The notes under the pieces: model-generated | Databases searched by the model: none | Told to the model about the DNA's origin: nothing | Seen by the model: the letters and a program-made list of their open reading frames with translations, nothing else | Made by a program: the position numbers and the translations under genes | Assembly (NCBI RefSeq): GCF_000024025.1 | Contig: NC_013131.1 | Coordinates: 3,162,001-3,226,000 of the forward strand | DNA length: 64,000 nt | From: Catenulispora acidiphila DSM 44928 | Lineage (GTDB): Bacteria > Actinomycetota > Actinomycetes > Streptomycetales > Catenulisporaceae | Reading direction: 5' to 3' | Part shown: positions 43,035 to 51,209 of the stretch, piece after piece | How positions within the stretch are numbered: position 1 is the stretch's first letter | Layout of the letters: every line of letters starts with the position of its first letter

Positions 43035-43169
43035 GGTTCCTTCTCGGTTCTCAGTGTGCGGCAGCAGCACACTGACACACTGGGGATGGGCTGGTTCTGA
43101 TGCGGACTCCGGTGGATACCGGCCCTGCGGATACGCGATGAGCTGCACTCATCCGTTTCACGGATCCGA

Positions 43170-43691
43170 CTATGGGCCCGCGTGGAAGGAGTAACCACTC
43201 CCTGACGGGGGTACGCACCGCGAGGTCCGGATGCCCGGCGAAGCCGATGGTGAGCTGGATTCCGCCGGGGTGAGTACCGTGCCCGCCTCAAACCCCAGGT
43301 CGGCCGACCTGGCACCGGCAGGGGGCGTCGGGCTGTCGGAGCCTGCCGATACCGGGATCTTCGCCAAGAAGTCGTCGGTGTCGAAGCCCCGGTCGTCGAG
43401 CAGCAGCATGCTGTCATCCAGCAGAGGCAGGAGCCGCTGTGCGTGGACGGCGCCGAGCCAGGCGGAGACCCGCGGTTGGTTCGGGCCTCGGCCGAGCTGC
43501 AGTCGTCGAACGCCATGGTGCGCCGACGCCGCCAGCAGCGTGAGTTGGCGACCGGAGCGCAACTGTTGGTGCGTCAGAACAACCGCCGCACCCCGGCCCG
43601 CGTCGCCCACCTGCCCGACAGTCGTGCGGGAGGTACTTCCATCGCCCCTGGCCACAGGAGGGACCCACCAGGACAGCCCGCCGCACGGCAC
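43170..43691 (-). pseudogene. Possible IS4-type transposase remnant
   Basis: The minus strand encodes AVHAQRLLPLLDDSMLLLDD running into RGFDTDDFLAKI, which resembles the IS4-family catalytic segment (LLP.L..GMLVLADRGFD). The frame around it has no start or ribosome site, and the similarity breaks off on both sides. It lies in a 787-bp stretch (43035-43821) that otherwise holds only the ends of its two neighbours' control regions. The assignment rests on one motif. Confidence 0.4.
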
Positions 43692-43821
43692 GCCGGCGGA
43701 TGCGGGCGTGCCGTGCGCAGGCGTGCCGTGGGTGAGCGGGCCCGCGCCGCTCGGAGGGGGGCGGTGATTCGGGGACCGGGCCGGTGCCCCCCGTGCAGGC
43801 CACTGGTTCCCGGGCCGCTCG

Positions 43822-45765
43822 TCAGGCGGTCGTGCAGGTGCCGCCGTTGAGTGTGAAGCCGGTCGGGGCCGGGTTGGTGCTGCCCGCGGTGCCGAGGAAA
43901 CCGACGGTGACGGAGCCGCCGGCCGGGATGGAGCTGTTGTAGTCCGCCGGGGTCACGGTCACCTTGCTCCCGCTCTGCGCGGGGGTGCCGCCCCACATCT
44001 GGGTGATGGTCTGGCCCGCGGTGAAGGTGAAGGTGAGGGTCCAGCCGTTGAGGGCAGTGGTGCCGGTGTTGTGGATGTCTATCTGGCCCTGGAAACTGCC
44101 GGTCCAGCTCCCCGTGACCTGGTAGGTGACCCCGCAGGCTCCGGTACCAGTACCGCCCGAGGCGCTGGTGGTGACGGAGACGGTGGCGGAGCGGGTCGAG
44201 CGGTTGCCGGCCGCGTCGCGCGCGTAGACCGCGAAGGTGTAGGCAGTGCTCGCGGTCAGGCCGGTGACAGTGCCCTGGGTGGTGGTGGAGGACGTGGCAG
44301 CGGTCTCGGTGGTGCCGCTGACGCGTACCACGTCGTAACCGACCACGCCGACGTTGTCGGTGGAGGCCGGCCAGCTCAGCGTGGCGGAGGTGGCCGTGAT
44401 CCCGGTGGCCGTGGGTGTGCCGGGCGCGGTGGGCGCTTGGGTGTCCGATCCGGTGGAAGAGCCCACCGTGATGACGAAGGTGGTGACGCTCTGGGCGGGG
44501 AGCGTGGCGGTGAAGCTGCCGTTCGACACGCTGGGCGCGCTCGTGGAGGCCACGTTCCTGGACGCGTCCGTCACCCATGCGGACACGCTGGACGCCGTGG
44601 TGTTCGACAGCGTGAACTGCTGGCTCAGCGTGCTGGTCGCCGAGTTGACGGCGACGATGACCAGCGTGGAGGGCCCCTTGTAGACCGAGGTGAGGAGGTT
44701 CGTCTGGGGGTTCGCGGTCGCGTTGACACGCACGTATCCGGGGCGGACGAACTTCGAGAACTGCGCCATCAGGGCGCCGCGCTTGCTGATCTGCCCGTCC
44801 TCGCGCATGGGCCCGTAGCTGCGCCGGATGTACCACCACACGTACGCCTGGAACTCGGCGTCCACCATCGCGTGGTGCATGTGCTCCCCGACGCCGAGTG
44901 CCGCGGGCCACAGGTCGGCCGAGTCGGTGCTGTTGGGATAGTAGACCTCGGTCATCCACAGCTCCTTGCCCTGCCCCTTCTGCTGGAAGAGGGGGTAGGG
45001 GAAGTTCGCGTACGAGGTGCCGTAAAGGTGGGCCCCGAGGATGTCCAGGTTGGCCAGCGCCGTGGCGTCGTTGAGGATCGGGTCCGACATGCTCTTGACG
45101 TACTGGAAGGACTCCGGCGCGATGATCCTGGTGCCGATGGCGCCGGCGTTGTTCTGCAGGAAGGTGACGATCTCGCTCGCGGTCCACCACGTCCACGTCG
45201 AGGCGTAGTCGGGTTCGTTCTGCACCGAGATGGCGTACAGGTCCACCCCGTTGGTCTTCATGTACTGGTAGAAGGAATTCAGGTGCTGCGCGTAGGCGCC
45301 GTACATGTCATGCCGCAGGCGGTGGGCGTTGGTCTGGCTTCCGCGTGTGAAGGTCTCGACCATGCTGGCGGGGGGATTCCACGGCGACGCGAAGACGGTC
45401 GCCCCGAGCGCGACCGCCCGCTGCGCCGTCGCCAGCTCGCGGCTCCAGTTGTTCTGGTCCTCGTCAACGTGGATCCTCAGCATGGAGAACCCCAGCTGGC
45501 CCGTGCCGTTCCCGAACGCGGTGTCGCGCTGCGCGGCTGTCAGGTCGCCCGCCCACTCCGGGTGGTTCATGCCGCCGTAGCCCCGGATCGTCTGCCGCAA
45601 GGCGGACGGGTCGACGACCACCGCGGAGGCCGCCGCAGGTGCCGCGGTAGCCGCCATGGACGGTGCCGCGACCGCGAGCACCGGCACGGCACCGAGCGCC
45701 GCCAGTACGGTTCTCCGGCTGGGGAACTCCGGCCCTGTGGCCGTGGTCTCGTTGCGGGGGGTCAA
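43822..45765 (-). CDS. xynC: GH30_8 glucuronoxylanase with FnIII and CBM2
   Basis: A 647-residue secreted enzyme from a TTG at 45765 (GGAG 6 nt upstream). A Tat-like signal (SRRTVLAALGAVPVLAVAAP) precedes a GH30 subfamily 8 domain (about 50-435) closely resembling Bacillus XynC: RGYGGMNHPEWAGDLTAAQR, acid/base Glu184 in ISVQNEPDYA, nucleophile Glu273 in LWMTEVYYPNS, and YVWWYIRRSYGPM with the Arg that binds the glucuronic acid branch. A fibronectin III domain (about 441-530) and a family 2 cellulose-binding module (about 540-647) follow. It cleaves glucuronoxylan next to methylglucuronosyl branches. Two operator palindromes lie upstream. Confidence 0.93.
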   Translation of the reverse strand: MTPRNETTATGPEFPSRRTVLAALGAVPVLAVAAPSMAATAAPAAASAVVVDPSALRQTIRGYGGMNHPEWAGDLTAAQRDTAFGNGTGQLGFSMLRIHVDEDQNNWSRELATAQRAVALGATVFASPWNPPASMVETFTRGSQTNAHRLRHDMYGAYAQHLNSFYQYMKTNGVDLYAISVQNEPDYASTWTWWTASEIVTFLQNNAGAIGTRIIAPESFQYVKSMSDPILNDATALANLDILGAHLYGTSYANFPYPLFQQKGQGKELWMTEVYYPNSTDSADLWPAALGVGEHMHHAMVDAEFQAYVWWYIRRSYGPMREDGQISKRGALMAQFSKFVRPGYVRVNATANPQTNLLTSVYKGPSTLVIVAVNSATSTLSQQFTLSNTTASSVSAWVTDASRNVASTSAPSVSNGSFTATLPAQSVTTFVITVGSSTGSDTQAPTAPGTPTATGITATSATLSWPASTDNVGVVGYDVVRVSGTTETAATSSTTTQGTVTGLTASTAYTFAVYARDAAGNRSTRSATVSVTTSASGGTGTGACGVTYQVTGSWTGSFQGQIDIHNTGTTALNGWTLTFTFTAGQTITQMWGGTPAQSGSKVTVTPADYNSSIPAGGSVTVGFLGTAGSTNPAPTGFTLNGGTCTTA

Positions 45766-45832
45766 CGTAGTCTCCTGGATCTCGGCGATGGATGACTCGG
45801 GTCCGGGCTTCTCGCTCAGTGGACCCTGGAGC

Positions 45833-45844
45833 GGGAGCGCTCCC
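45833..45844. promoter_or_regulatory. CebR-like operator upstream of xylanase
   Basis: GGGAGCGCTCCC is a perfect palindrome. Read on the gene strand with flanks it is TGGGAGCGCTCCCG, one base from the CebR box TGGGAGCGCTCCCA known from Streptomyces cellulose regulation. It lies about 70 bp before the xylanase TTG. CebR would link xylanase expression to cello-oligosaccharides. Confidence 0.75.
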
Positions 45845-45947
45845 ACTCCAGGCTGGGACTCAGGCATTCCGTGTCTCGCCCGGTATGGGGAGAAGCCATG
45901 CGTGGTCCGAAAGCGGCGGCGCGGGCCGGACTCTCGACGTACCGCAT

Positions 45948-45963
45948 GTGTTACCGGTAACAC
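45948..45963. promoter_or_regulatory. Second xylanase-upstream palindrome
   Basis: GTGTTACCGGTAACAC is a perfect 16-bp palindrome about 105 bp upstream of the CebR-like box. The GTTACCGGTAAC core is typical of LacI-family operators of xylose, arabinose or xylan genes in actinomycetes. No LacI gene is in the window. Confidence 0.65.
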
Positions 45964-46189
45964 TCTCCCGGCCCCCCCGCATCGCGGTGAACGCCGAGGA
46001 CGCGCACGTGCCCCGCTAGCGCTGACATTTCTGCACGCCACAAAGGTCTTCGGTCTTCCTCCGAAGCGAACCCGCGCCGCCGCTCCGCTCCCGAAACTGC
46101 CAACCCACGGCGAAGGCGTCAAGGGCGTACCTGCGCGGGGGCGATAGACACTTGTGCGAGCTCAGAAGCCTTGCCTGGTCAGCCATCAC

Positions 46190-46498
46190 TCAAGCACTAG
46201 CTGACCGGACTGTTGTAGCCCTTTCCCGAAGACGCACGGTGCGAAAGTTTCGCGCCGCACGTTGCTCAGGTGGGGCACCGATGCTGGTGGCGTCGTTCAG
46301 GACTGCGGCCGGGAGGTCGTCGGCGACGTGGTGGCTGACACGGACGTCGGGGTACTTGGCGTATTCGGTCGCCCAGGACATGTCCCGCGCACGACCATGG
46401 TGGGGACGCAGGACGCGCTCAGGGCGCGCATGGAGACCGAGCGAGCTGTTCCTGGTCTTCTCGCCGTTGCGGAAGATCAAAGCTGTGGGCGACATCAC
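46190..46498 (-). pseudogene. Possible universal stress protein fragment
   Basis: The minus strand encodes WATEYAKYPDVRVSHHVADD followed by LPAAVLNDATSIGA, which resembles the middle of universal stress proteins (YPDV.V...V..D.PA.VL..A). The nucleotide-binding G-x2-G-x9-G end is absent, and no ribosome site precedes the frame. It is part of the 975-bp stretch 45766-46740, otherwise holding only the xylanase operators and the stressosome promoter. Confidence 0.35.
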
Positions 46499-46740
46499 AG
46501 CAGTGTCGACGGGCGGTCCCGGTCGTGGTGGGCCGCAGCTGTGAGTGGTCGCGTGCGCCCAAGGTTGCGAAGATCACGGCGGCGCCCGCGCCCGTTCGGT
46601 TATGGACGGCGATTCGTGGGCACCCGTCCGGGGCGGCCCCGTCGATCGCCACCGTACAGCGCCTTTGAGGTGCGGTGCAGTGTCATAGAATCGCGGGGCC
46701 GGCACCGCTGGCCTGTGATTACGTGAGGGTGGGATTTGAA

Positions 46741-47592
46741 TTGAGTCAAGATTCCGCAAGTCATCTGCGTGGGATGATGACCGCTAGGCGCGATGACCTG
46801 ACGGCCGGCTGGATCGAGGTAGTGGCGCGAACACTGGCCTCTCGGATCAGCCGGGCGGAGTTGGACCGCGAGCTGCACGAACTGTACGGCGCGGTGGTCG
46901 AGGCCCTGGGCAGCGGGTTGGACACCGATGACGAGGCGTGGTCCGAGGTGCGCGCGCTGCTGGTGGAGTTGTCCCGCAACCGGGCTCGGCAGGGTTTCAC
47001 CCCGGCGGAGACCGCGATCAGCGTGTTCGCTCTGAAGGCCGGACTGGAACAGTCGGTGGAGGAGGGCTCGGCCGCCGACGTCGCGGCGTACCTGGCGCTG
47101 AGCCGGCTGACCGACAGCCTCGGCATGTTCACGGTGGACAGTTACGCCGAGACCCGGGAGCAGATCATCAGCTCCCAGACCGAGGAGCTGCTGGAGCTGT
47201 CCACGCCGGTGGTCAAGCTGTGGGACGGGGTGATCGGAGTCCCGCTGGTCGGGACCCTGGACTCGGCCCGGACGCAGGTGGTCATGGAGAAGTTGTTGCA
47301 GGCTCTGGTCGACACCGGTTCGGCGCACGCCATCATCGACATCACCGGTGTGCCGGCGGTGGACACCGAAGTGGCGCAGCACCTGCTGAAGACCGTGGTC
47401 GCGGCGCGGCTGATGGGCGCGGAGTGCATCGTGTCCGGGATCCGGCCGCAGATCGCGCAGACGATCGTGGCCCTGGGCATCGAGTTCGGCGACATCATCA
47501 CCAAGGCCACGCTGGCCGACGCCCTGCGGCACGCGCTGCGCGGGGCGGGGGAGACGGCCGCCGGCCGGGGAACGGGGGCGTCTCGGGCATGA
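46741..47592 (+). CDS. rsbR: RsbR-like stressosome protein (N-terminal RsbRD + STAS)
   Basis: About 283 residues. The N-terminal helical domain (DDLTAGWIEVVARTLASRIS, LVELSRNRARQGFTPAETAI) is of the RsbRD type. The C-terminal STAS domain (about 150-275) shows VPLVGTLDSARTQVVMEKLL, HAIIDITGVPAVDTEVAQHL (with the phospho-Thr position in AVDT), and GAECIVSGIRPQIAQTIVAL. It is a scaffold and sensor of the stressosome. The TTG at 46741 is preferred (GGTGGGA upstream); GTG codons just before it, or the Met at residue 12, are possible. It overlaps rsbS by 4 bp. Confidence 0.88.
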   Translation: MSQDSASHLRGMMTARRDDLTAGWIEVVARTLASRISRAELDRELHELYGAVVEALGSGLDTDDEAWSEVRALLVELSRNRARQGFTPAETAISVFALKAGLEQSVEEGSAADVAAYLALSRLTDSLGMFTVDSYAETREQIISSQTEELLELSTPVVKLWDGVIGVPLVGTLDSARTQVVMEKLLQALVDTGSAHAIIDITGVPAVDTEVAQHLLKTVVAARLMGAECIVSGIRPQIAQTIVALGIEFGDIITKATLADALRHALRGAGETAAGRGTGASRA

Positions 47593-47966
47593 GCGAGCGG
47601 CTTCCTATCCTGCGGATCGGCGAGAACCTGCTGGTGTCGATCCAGGTGGACCTGGACGATCAGACGGTGCTGAACCTGCAGGACGATCTGGCTGAGCAGG
47701 TGGTCAAGCACGGCGCCCGCGGCGTGATCATCGATATCACGGCCGCCGAGATCGTCGACTCCTTCGTCGGCCGGATGCTGGCGACCATCGCCTCCATCAG
47801 CCGTCTGCTGGACGCGGAGACCGTCGTGGTGGGGATGCGTCCGGCGGTCGCCATCACGCTGGTGGAGTTGGGGCTCTCGCTGGGAGACGTGCGTACCGCG
47901 CTGAACCTGGAGCGAGGCCTGGCCATCCTGTCGGAGCGCTCCTCGGCGAGGGTGGCGGAACGGTGA
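47589..47966 (+). CDS. rsbS: RsbS-like STAS antagonist
   Basis: A 125-residue single STAS domain: ILRIGENLLVSIQVDLDDQT, GARGVIIDITAAEIVDSFVG (Ser of the DSF motif is the phosphorylated residue in RsbS) and ETVVVGMRPAVAITLVELGL. It binds RsbR to form the stressosome core and sequesters RsbT. ATG overlaps rsbR stop (ATGA), and its stop overlaps the GTG of rsbT. Confidence 0.92.
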   Translation: MSERLPILRIGENLLVSIQVDLDDQTVLNLQDDLAEQVVKHGARGVIIDITAAEIVDSFVGRMLATIASISRLLDAETVVVGMRPAVAITLVELGLSLGDVRTALNLERGLAILSERSSARVAER

Positions 47967-48391
47967 GGCCGATGGGGCCGGGGACGGCGGCCGGGCCGAT
48001 CCGCACCCAGCCCATCGCCGCCTCCGACGACGTCGTCCGGGCCCGCCAGCTGGCCCGGACGCTGGCGGTGGAGTGCGGATTGTCGTTGGTGGAGCAGACC
48101 AAGCTGGTGACCGCGGCCAGCGAACTGGCGCGCAACACGCTGGTCTACGGCGGCGGCGGCCGCATGGACGGGGAGATGCTCAAACGTCCCGGCGGGCGCG
48201 GTGTCCGGCTCACGTTCGCCGACGAGGGCCCGGGCATCCCCGACACCGATCTCGCTCTGCGCGACGGGTGGTCCTCCGGCACCGGCATGGGCTTGGGCCT
48301 GTCCGGTGCGCGTCGGCTCGTGGACGAGTTCGACCTGAACACCGGCGCGGGCCAGGGCACGATCGTGACGGTCATCAAATGGACGCGCTAG
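47963..48391 (+). CDS. rsbT: RsbT-like serine/threonine switch kinase
   Basis: A 142-residue GHKL kinase. The N box is VTAASELARNTLVYGGGG, the G1 box FADEGPGIPD and the G2 box SSGTGMGLGLSGARRLVDEF. In stressosomes RsbT phosphorylates RsbS and RsbR and then activates a PP2C phosphatase. The last 13 bp overlap the next gene. The start is GTG. Confidence 0.92.
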   Translation: MRPMGPGTAAGPIRTQPIAASDDVVRARQLARTLAVECGLSLVEQTKLVTAASELARNTLVYGGGGRMDGEMLKRPGGRGVRLTFADEGPGIPDTDLALRDGWSSGTGMGLGLSGARRLVDEFDLNTGAGQGTIVTVIKWTR

Positions 48392-49461
48392 TCGCCTCGC
48401 CTTCGGAAGGAGCGTGGCTCCGGCAGGAGGTCACGCTCGCCGCCCAGGCCAGGCGCATAGCCGCGGAACTGGGCCGGCGGATCGGCCTGTCCGCCGGGCG
48501 GGTGGCGGAGATCGAGCTGGCGGTGACCGAGGTGGCGGTCAACCTCCTGCACCACGCCGACGACGGCGCGCTGCTGCTGCGGCTGACCGGCGCCGATCCC
48601 GCCGTGGCGGTGGAGCTGCTCGCCGTGGATCACGGCCCGGGTATCGCGGACCTGACGCACAGCCGCCGCTCCGGTGTCTCCACAGGCGGCACTCCAGGGC
48701 TCGGTCTGGGCGTCGTGGAACGCATGGCGGACGTCTTCGACGTGCACTCGCTCATGGGCCAGGGGACCGTCCTGGTGGCTCGCTTCCGCGACCGCTCCGC
48801 TGCCCTGGACGTCAAGTCCCTGTTCTCTGAGCCTTTGGTGGCCGGCCTGACCCGGCCCATCAGCGGAGAGCAGATCTGTGGAGACATCTGGGCCGCCAAG
48901 CCCGTCTCGCACGCCGCACACCCCGAACACCCCGAACACGACGGTCAGCAACTGGTGATGCTCTGCGACGGGCTCGGCCACGGGGTGCTGGCGGCCCGGG
49001 CCAGCGGCCAGGCGCGGACCACGTTCCATCGCAGCGCTGCGGTGGAACCGAAGGATCTCATCGTGGAGATGCATCAAGCTCTGGCCGGTACCCGTGGCGG
49101 CGCGGCCGCGGTAGCCAGGATCGACTGGCGTCGCCGCCGGATCGAGCTGTGCGGAATCGGGAACGTCAGCGCCTTCGTCGTGACGGGGACCTCCCGCTCG
49201 GCTCTGCTGTCCGCGCCGGGTATCGTCGGCCATCACCTGCCGCGGGTTCGGAGCCACGGAGCCGATTTGCCGGCCGGCTCCAGCGTGGTTCTCCACTCCG
49301 ACGGTCTGACCGAACGATGGAGTCTGGCGAAGATGCCGGCCCTGTTCGACGCGTCCAGCACCGTGGTCGCCGCCCATTTGCTGCGCGAGGCCGGAGTGCG
49401 CCGGGACGACGCGAGTGTGGTGGTCATCAAGGATCCTGCGATTGCGGGCTCCACCTCATGA
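48379..49461 (+). CDS. GHKL ATPase plus SpoIIE/RsbX-like phosphatase
   Basis: A 360-residue protein with two parts. Residues 1-140 form a GHKL kinase domain (IELAVTEVAVNLLHHADDGA, VDHGPGIADL, GTPGLGLGVVERMADVFDVH). Residues 160-355 form a short PP2C/SpoIIE-like domain (LVMLCDGLGHGVLAARASGQ, ELCGIGNVSAFVV, VLHSDGLTERWSL, RDDASVVVIKD). It resembles the RsbX-like proteins that reset stressosomes. The ATG lies inside rsbT (13-bp overlap). Confidence 0.88.
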   Translation: MDALVASPSEGAWLRQEVTLAAQARRIAAELGRRIGLSAGRVAEIELAVTEVAVNLLHHADDGALLLRLTGADPAVAVELLAVDHGPGIADLTHSRRSGVSTGGTPGLGLGVVERMADVFDVHSLMGQGTVLVARFRDRSAALDVKSLFSEPLVAGLTRPISGEQICGDIWAAKPVSHAAHPEHPEHDGQQLVMLCDGLGHGVLAARASGQARTTFHRSAAVEPKDLIVEMHQALAGTRGGAAAVARIDWRRRRIELCGIGNVSAFVVTGTSRSALLSAPGIVGHHLPRVRSHGADLPAGSSVVLHSDGLTERWSLAKMPALFDASSTVVAAHLLREAGVRRDDASVVVIKDPAIAGSTS

Positions 49462-51209
49462 CCGGCGCCATGGACACCACGCTTCATCTGGCAGCGATCG
49501 CCGGAGAGCAGGACGTCTTCGCTCTCCGGCGGGTCGCCCGGACCGTCTCGGAGATCGCCGGAACCGATCGCCAGGACCAGATCCGGCTGGCGACGGCGCT
49601 CAGTGAGCTGGGCCGGGACCGGTTGGGAAGCAGCGGGGTGACAGTGCGCTTCGCCCTCGTCGCCCGGCCCTCGCCGGCTTTGGAGGTGACGATCCGCTGG
49701 AGGGACGGCGCGCCCCCGGCCGCGGAGGCGCTGGATTCCGCCCGGCGGCTGGTCCGCGACCTGTCCAGCGAGGCGGCGGGCCGGCAGGGCAGCATCGTGC
49801 TGCGCCAGCCGGTCCCGCTCAGGGCGGACGGCTTCGCCGAAGCGGTGTCCCGGCTGTCCGAGGCGCTGGACGAGGAGCAGACCACCAACCGGGAAGACGA
49901 TCTGCGGGCCCAGACCAAAGACCTGATCCTCGCTCTCGAGCACGCCCGGGTTCAGAGCGAGGAACTCCAGCTTCTCAACGACGAGCTCGAGCAGACCAAT
50001 GCCGGTGTCCTGGCGCTGTACGCGGAGATCTCCTCCGAGCTGGAGCAGACCAACATCGGCGTCGTGGCGCTCCACGCCGAGCTGGAGGACAAGAGCCGGC
50101 AGCTGCGGGAGGCCAGTGAGACCAAGACCCGTTTCTGGGCCAACGTCAGCCACGAGTTGCGCAGCCCGCTGAACTCGGTGATCGGGCTCAGCCAACTGCT
50201 GGCCGACTCGACCCCCGAGGAACTGGGGGAGCAGCAGCGCCACCAGGTCGGCCTCATCGCCGCCTCGGGAGAGACGCTGCGCGTGCTGGTCGACGACCTG
50301 CTCGACGTGGCCAAGGCGGAGGCCGGACAGCTCATCCCGCAACTGGCTCCGGTCGACCTGGCTTTGTTGCTCGCGCAGATCGAATCCGTGGTCCAGCCGT
50401 CGGCTCCGAGCCCCGAGGTCGCCGTCCTGTTCCCCGATCCGGCCGGCCTGCCCACGCTGGTCACCGACGAGATGATGCTCACCAGGGTCCTGCGCAACCT
50501 GATCAGCAACAGCCTGAAGTTCACCAGCAGCGGCCACGTCCGGCTGAGCGTCCGATGCCTCGAGGAACCGCCAGGCACGGTCGAGTTCACCGTCGAGGAC
50601 ACCGGCATCGGCATCCCGCCGCAGGAGCAGACGAAGGTTTTCGAGGAGTTCCACCAGGTGCGAGGTGCTCACCAGCGCGGCAAAGCGGGCACCGGACTGG
50701 GCCTTCCCTATGCGCGCAGCCTGGTGATACTGCTCGGCGGTACCATCTCCCTGGCCAGCGAGGTCGGTCACGGAACGACGGTCACCGTCACCCTGCCGGG
50801 TTCTCCCGCGCAGGAGCCGGACGAACAAGCGCGACTGCCGCTGATCGCCAGCGCGGATGACGATCCGGCGTTCGCCGCCGTGTTCCGGCCGGTCCTGGAA
50901 GCCGTCGCCGAACGGGTGGTGCAGGTGCCCGGCGGCGTGGAGCTCCTGGAGTTCGTCATGCGGGAGAAGCCCGCGGCGATCATCATGGACTTGAACATGC
51001 CGGACGTGGATGGTTACGAAACGATCCGTCGCCTGGCTGATTCCGAAGAGACCGCAGCCGTGCCGGTCGTCGTCGTCACCGGCTATCCGCTGACGCACGT
51101 CGACCGCGCGCGTCTGGGACACGCCCGCGCGGTGCTGAACAAGGATGCCGTGGACGCCCAGGAACTACGTCGAGCGCTCGGTTCACGGTTCGAGGAGGGG
51201 ACAGCATGA
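49458..51209 (+). CDS. Hybrid sensor histidine kinase with receiver
   Basis: A 583-residue kinase. Residues 1-120 resemble a degenerate GHKL domain. A coiled coil follows (two near-repeats ELEQTNAGVLALYAEIS and ELEQTNIGVVALHAELE). HisKA has FWANVSHELRSPLNSVIGLS with the phospho-His, HATPase has NLISNSLKFTSSG, DTGIGIPPQEQTKVFEEF and GTGLGLPYA. A C-terminal receiver carries the Asp in AIIMDLNMPDVDGYETI. It has no membrane segment, so it senses an internal signal. It overlaps neighbours by 4 bp on both sides and belongs to the stress operon. Confidence 0.9.
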   Translation: MTGAMDTTLHLAAIAGEQDVFALRRVARTVSEIAGTDRQDQIRLATALSELGRDRLGSSGVTVRFALVARPSPALEVTIRWRDGAPPAAEALDSARRLVRDLSSEAAGRQGSIVLRQPVPLRADGFAEAVSRLSEALDEEQTTNREDDLRAQTKDLILALEHARVQSEELQLLNDELEQTNAGVLALYAEISSELEQTNIGVVALHAELEDKSRQLREASETKTRFWANVSHELRSPLNSVIGLSQLLADSTPEELGEQQRHQVGLIAASGETLRVLVDDLLDVAKAEAGQLIPQLAPVDLALLLAQIESVVQPSAPSPEVAVLFPDPAGLPTLVTDEMMLTRVLRNLISNSLKFTSSGHVRLSVRCLEEPPGTVEFTVEDTGIGIPPQEQTKVFEEFHQVRGAHQRGKAGTGLGLPYARSLVILLGGTISLASEVGHGTTVTVTLPGSPAQEPDEQARLPLIASADDDPAFAAVFRPVLEAVAERVVQVPGGVELLEFVMREKPAAIIMDLNMPDVDGYETIRRLADSEETAAVPVVVVTGYPLTHVDRARLGHARAVLNKDAVDAQELRRALGSRFEEGTA

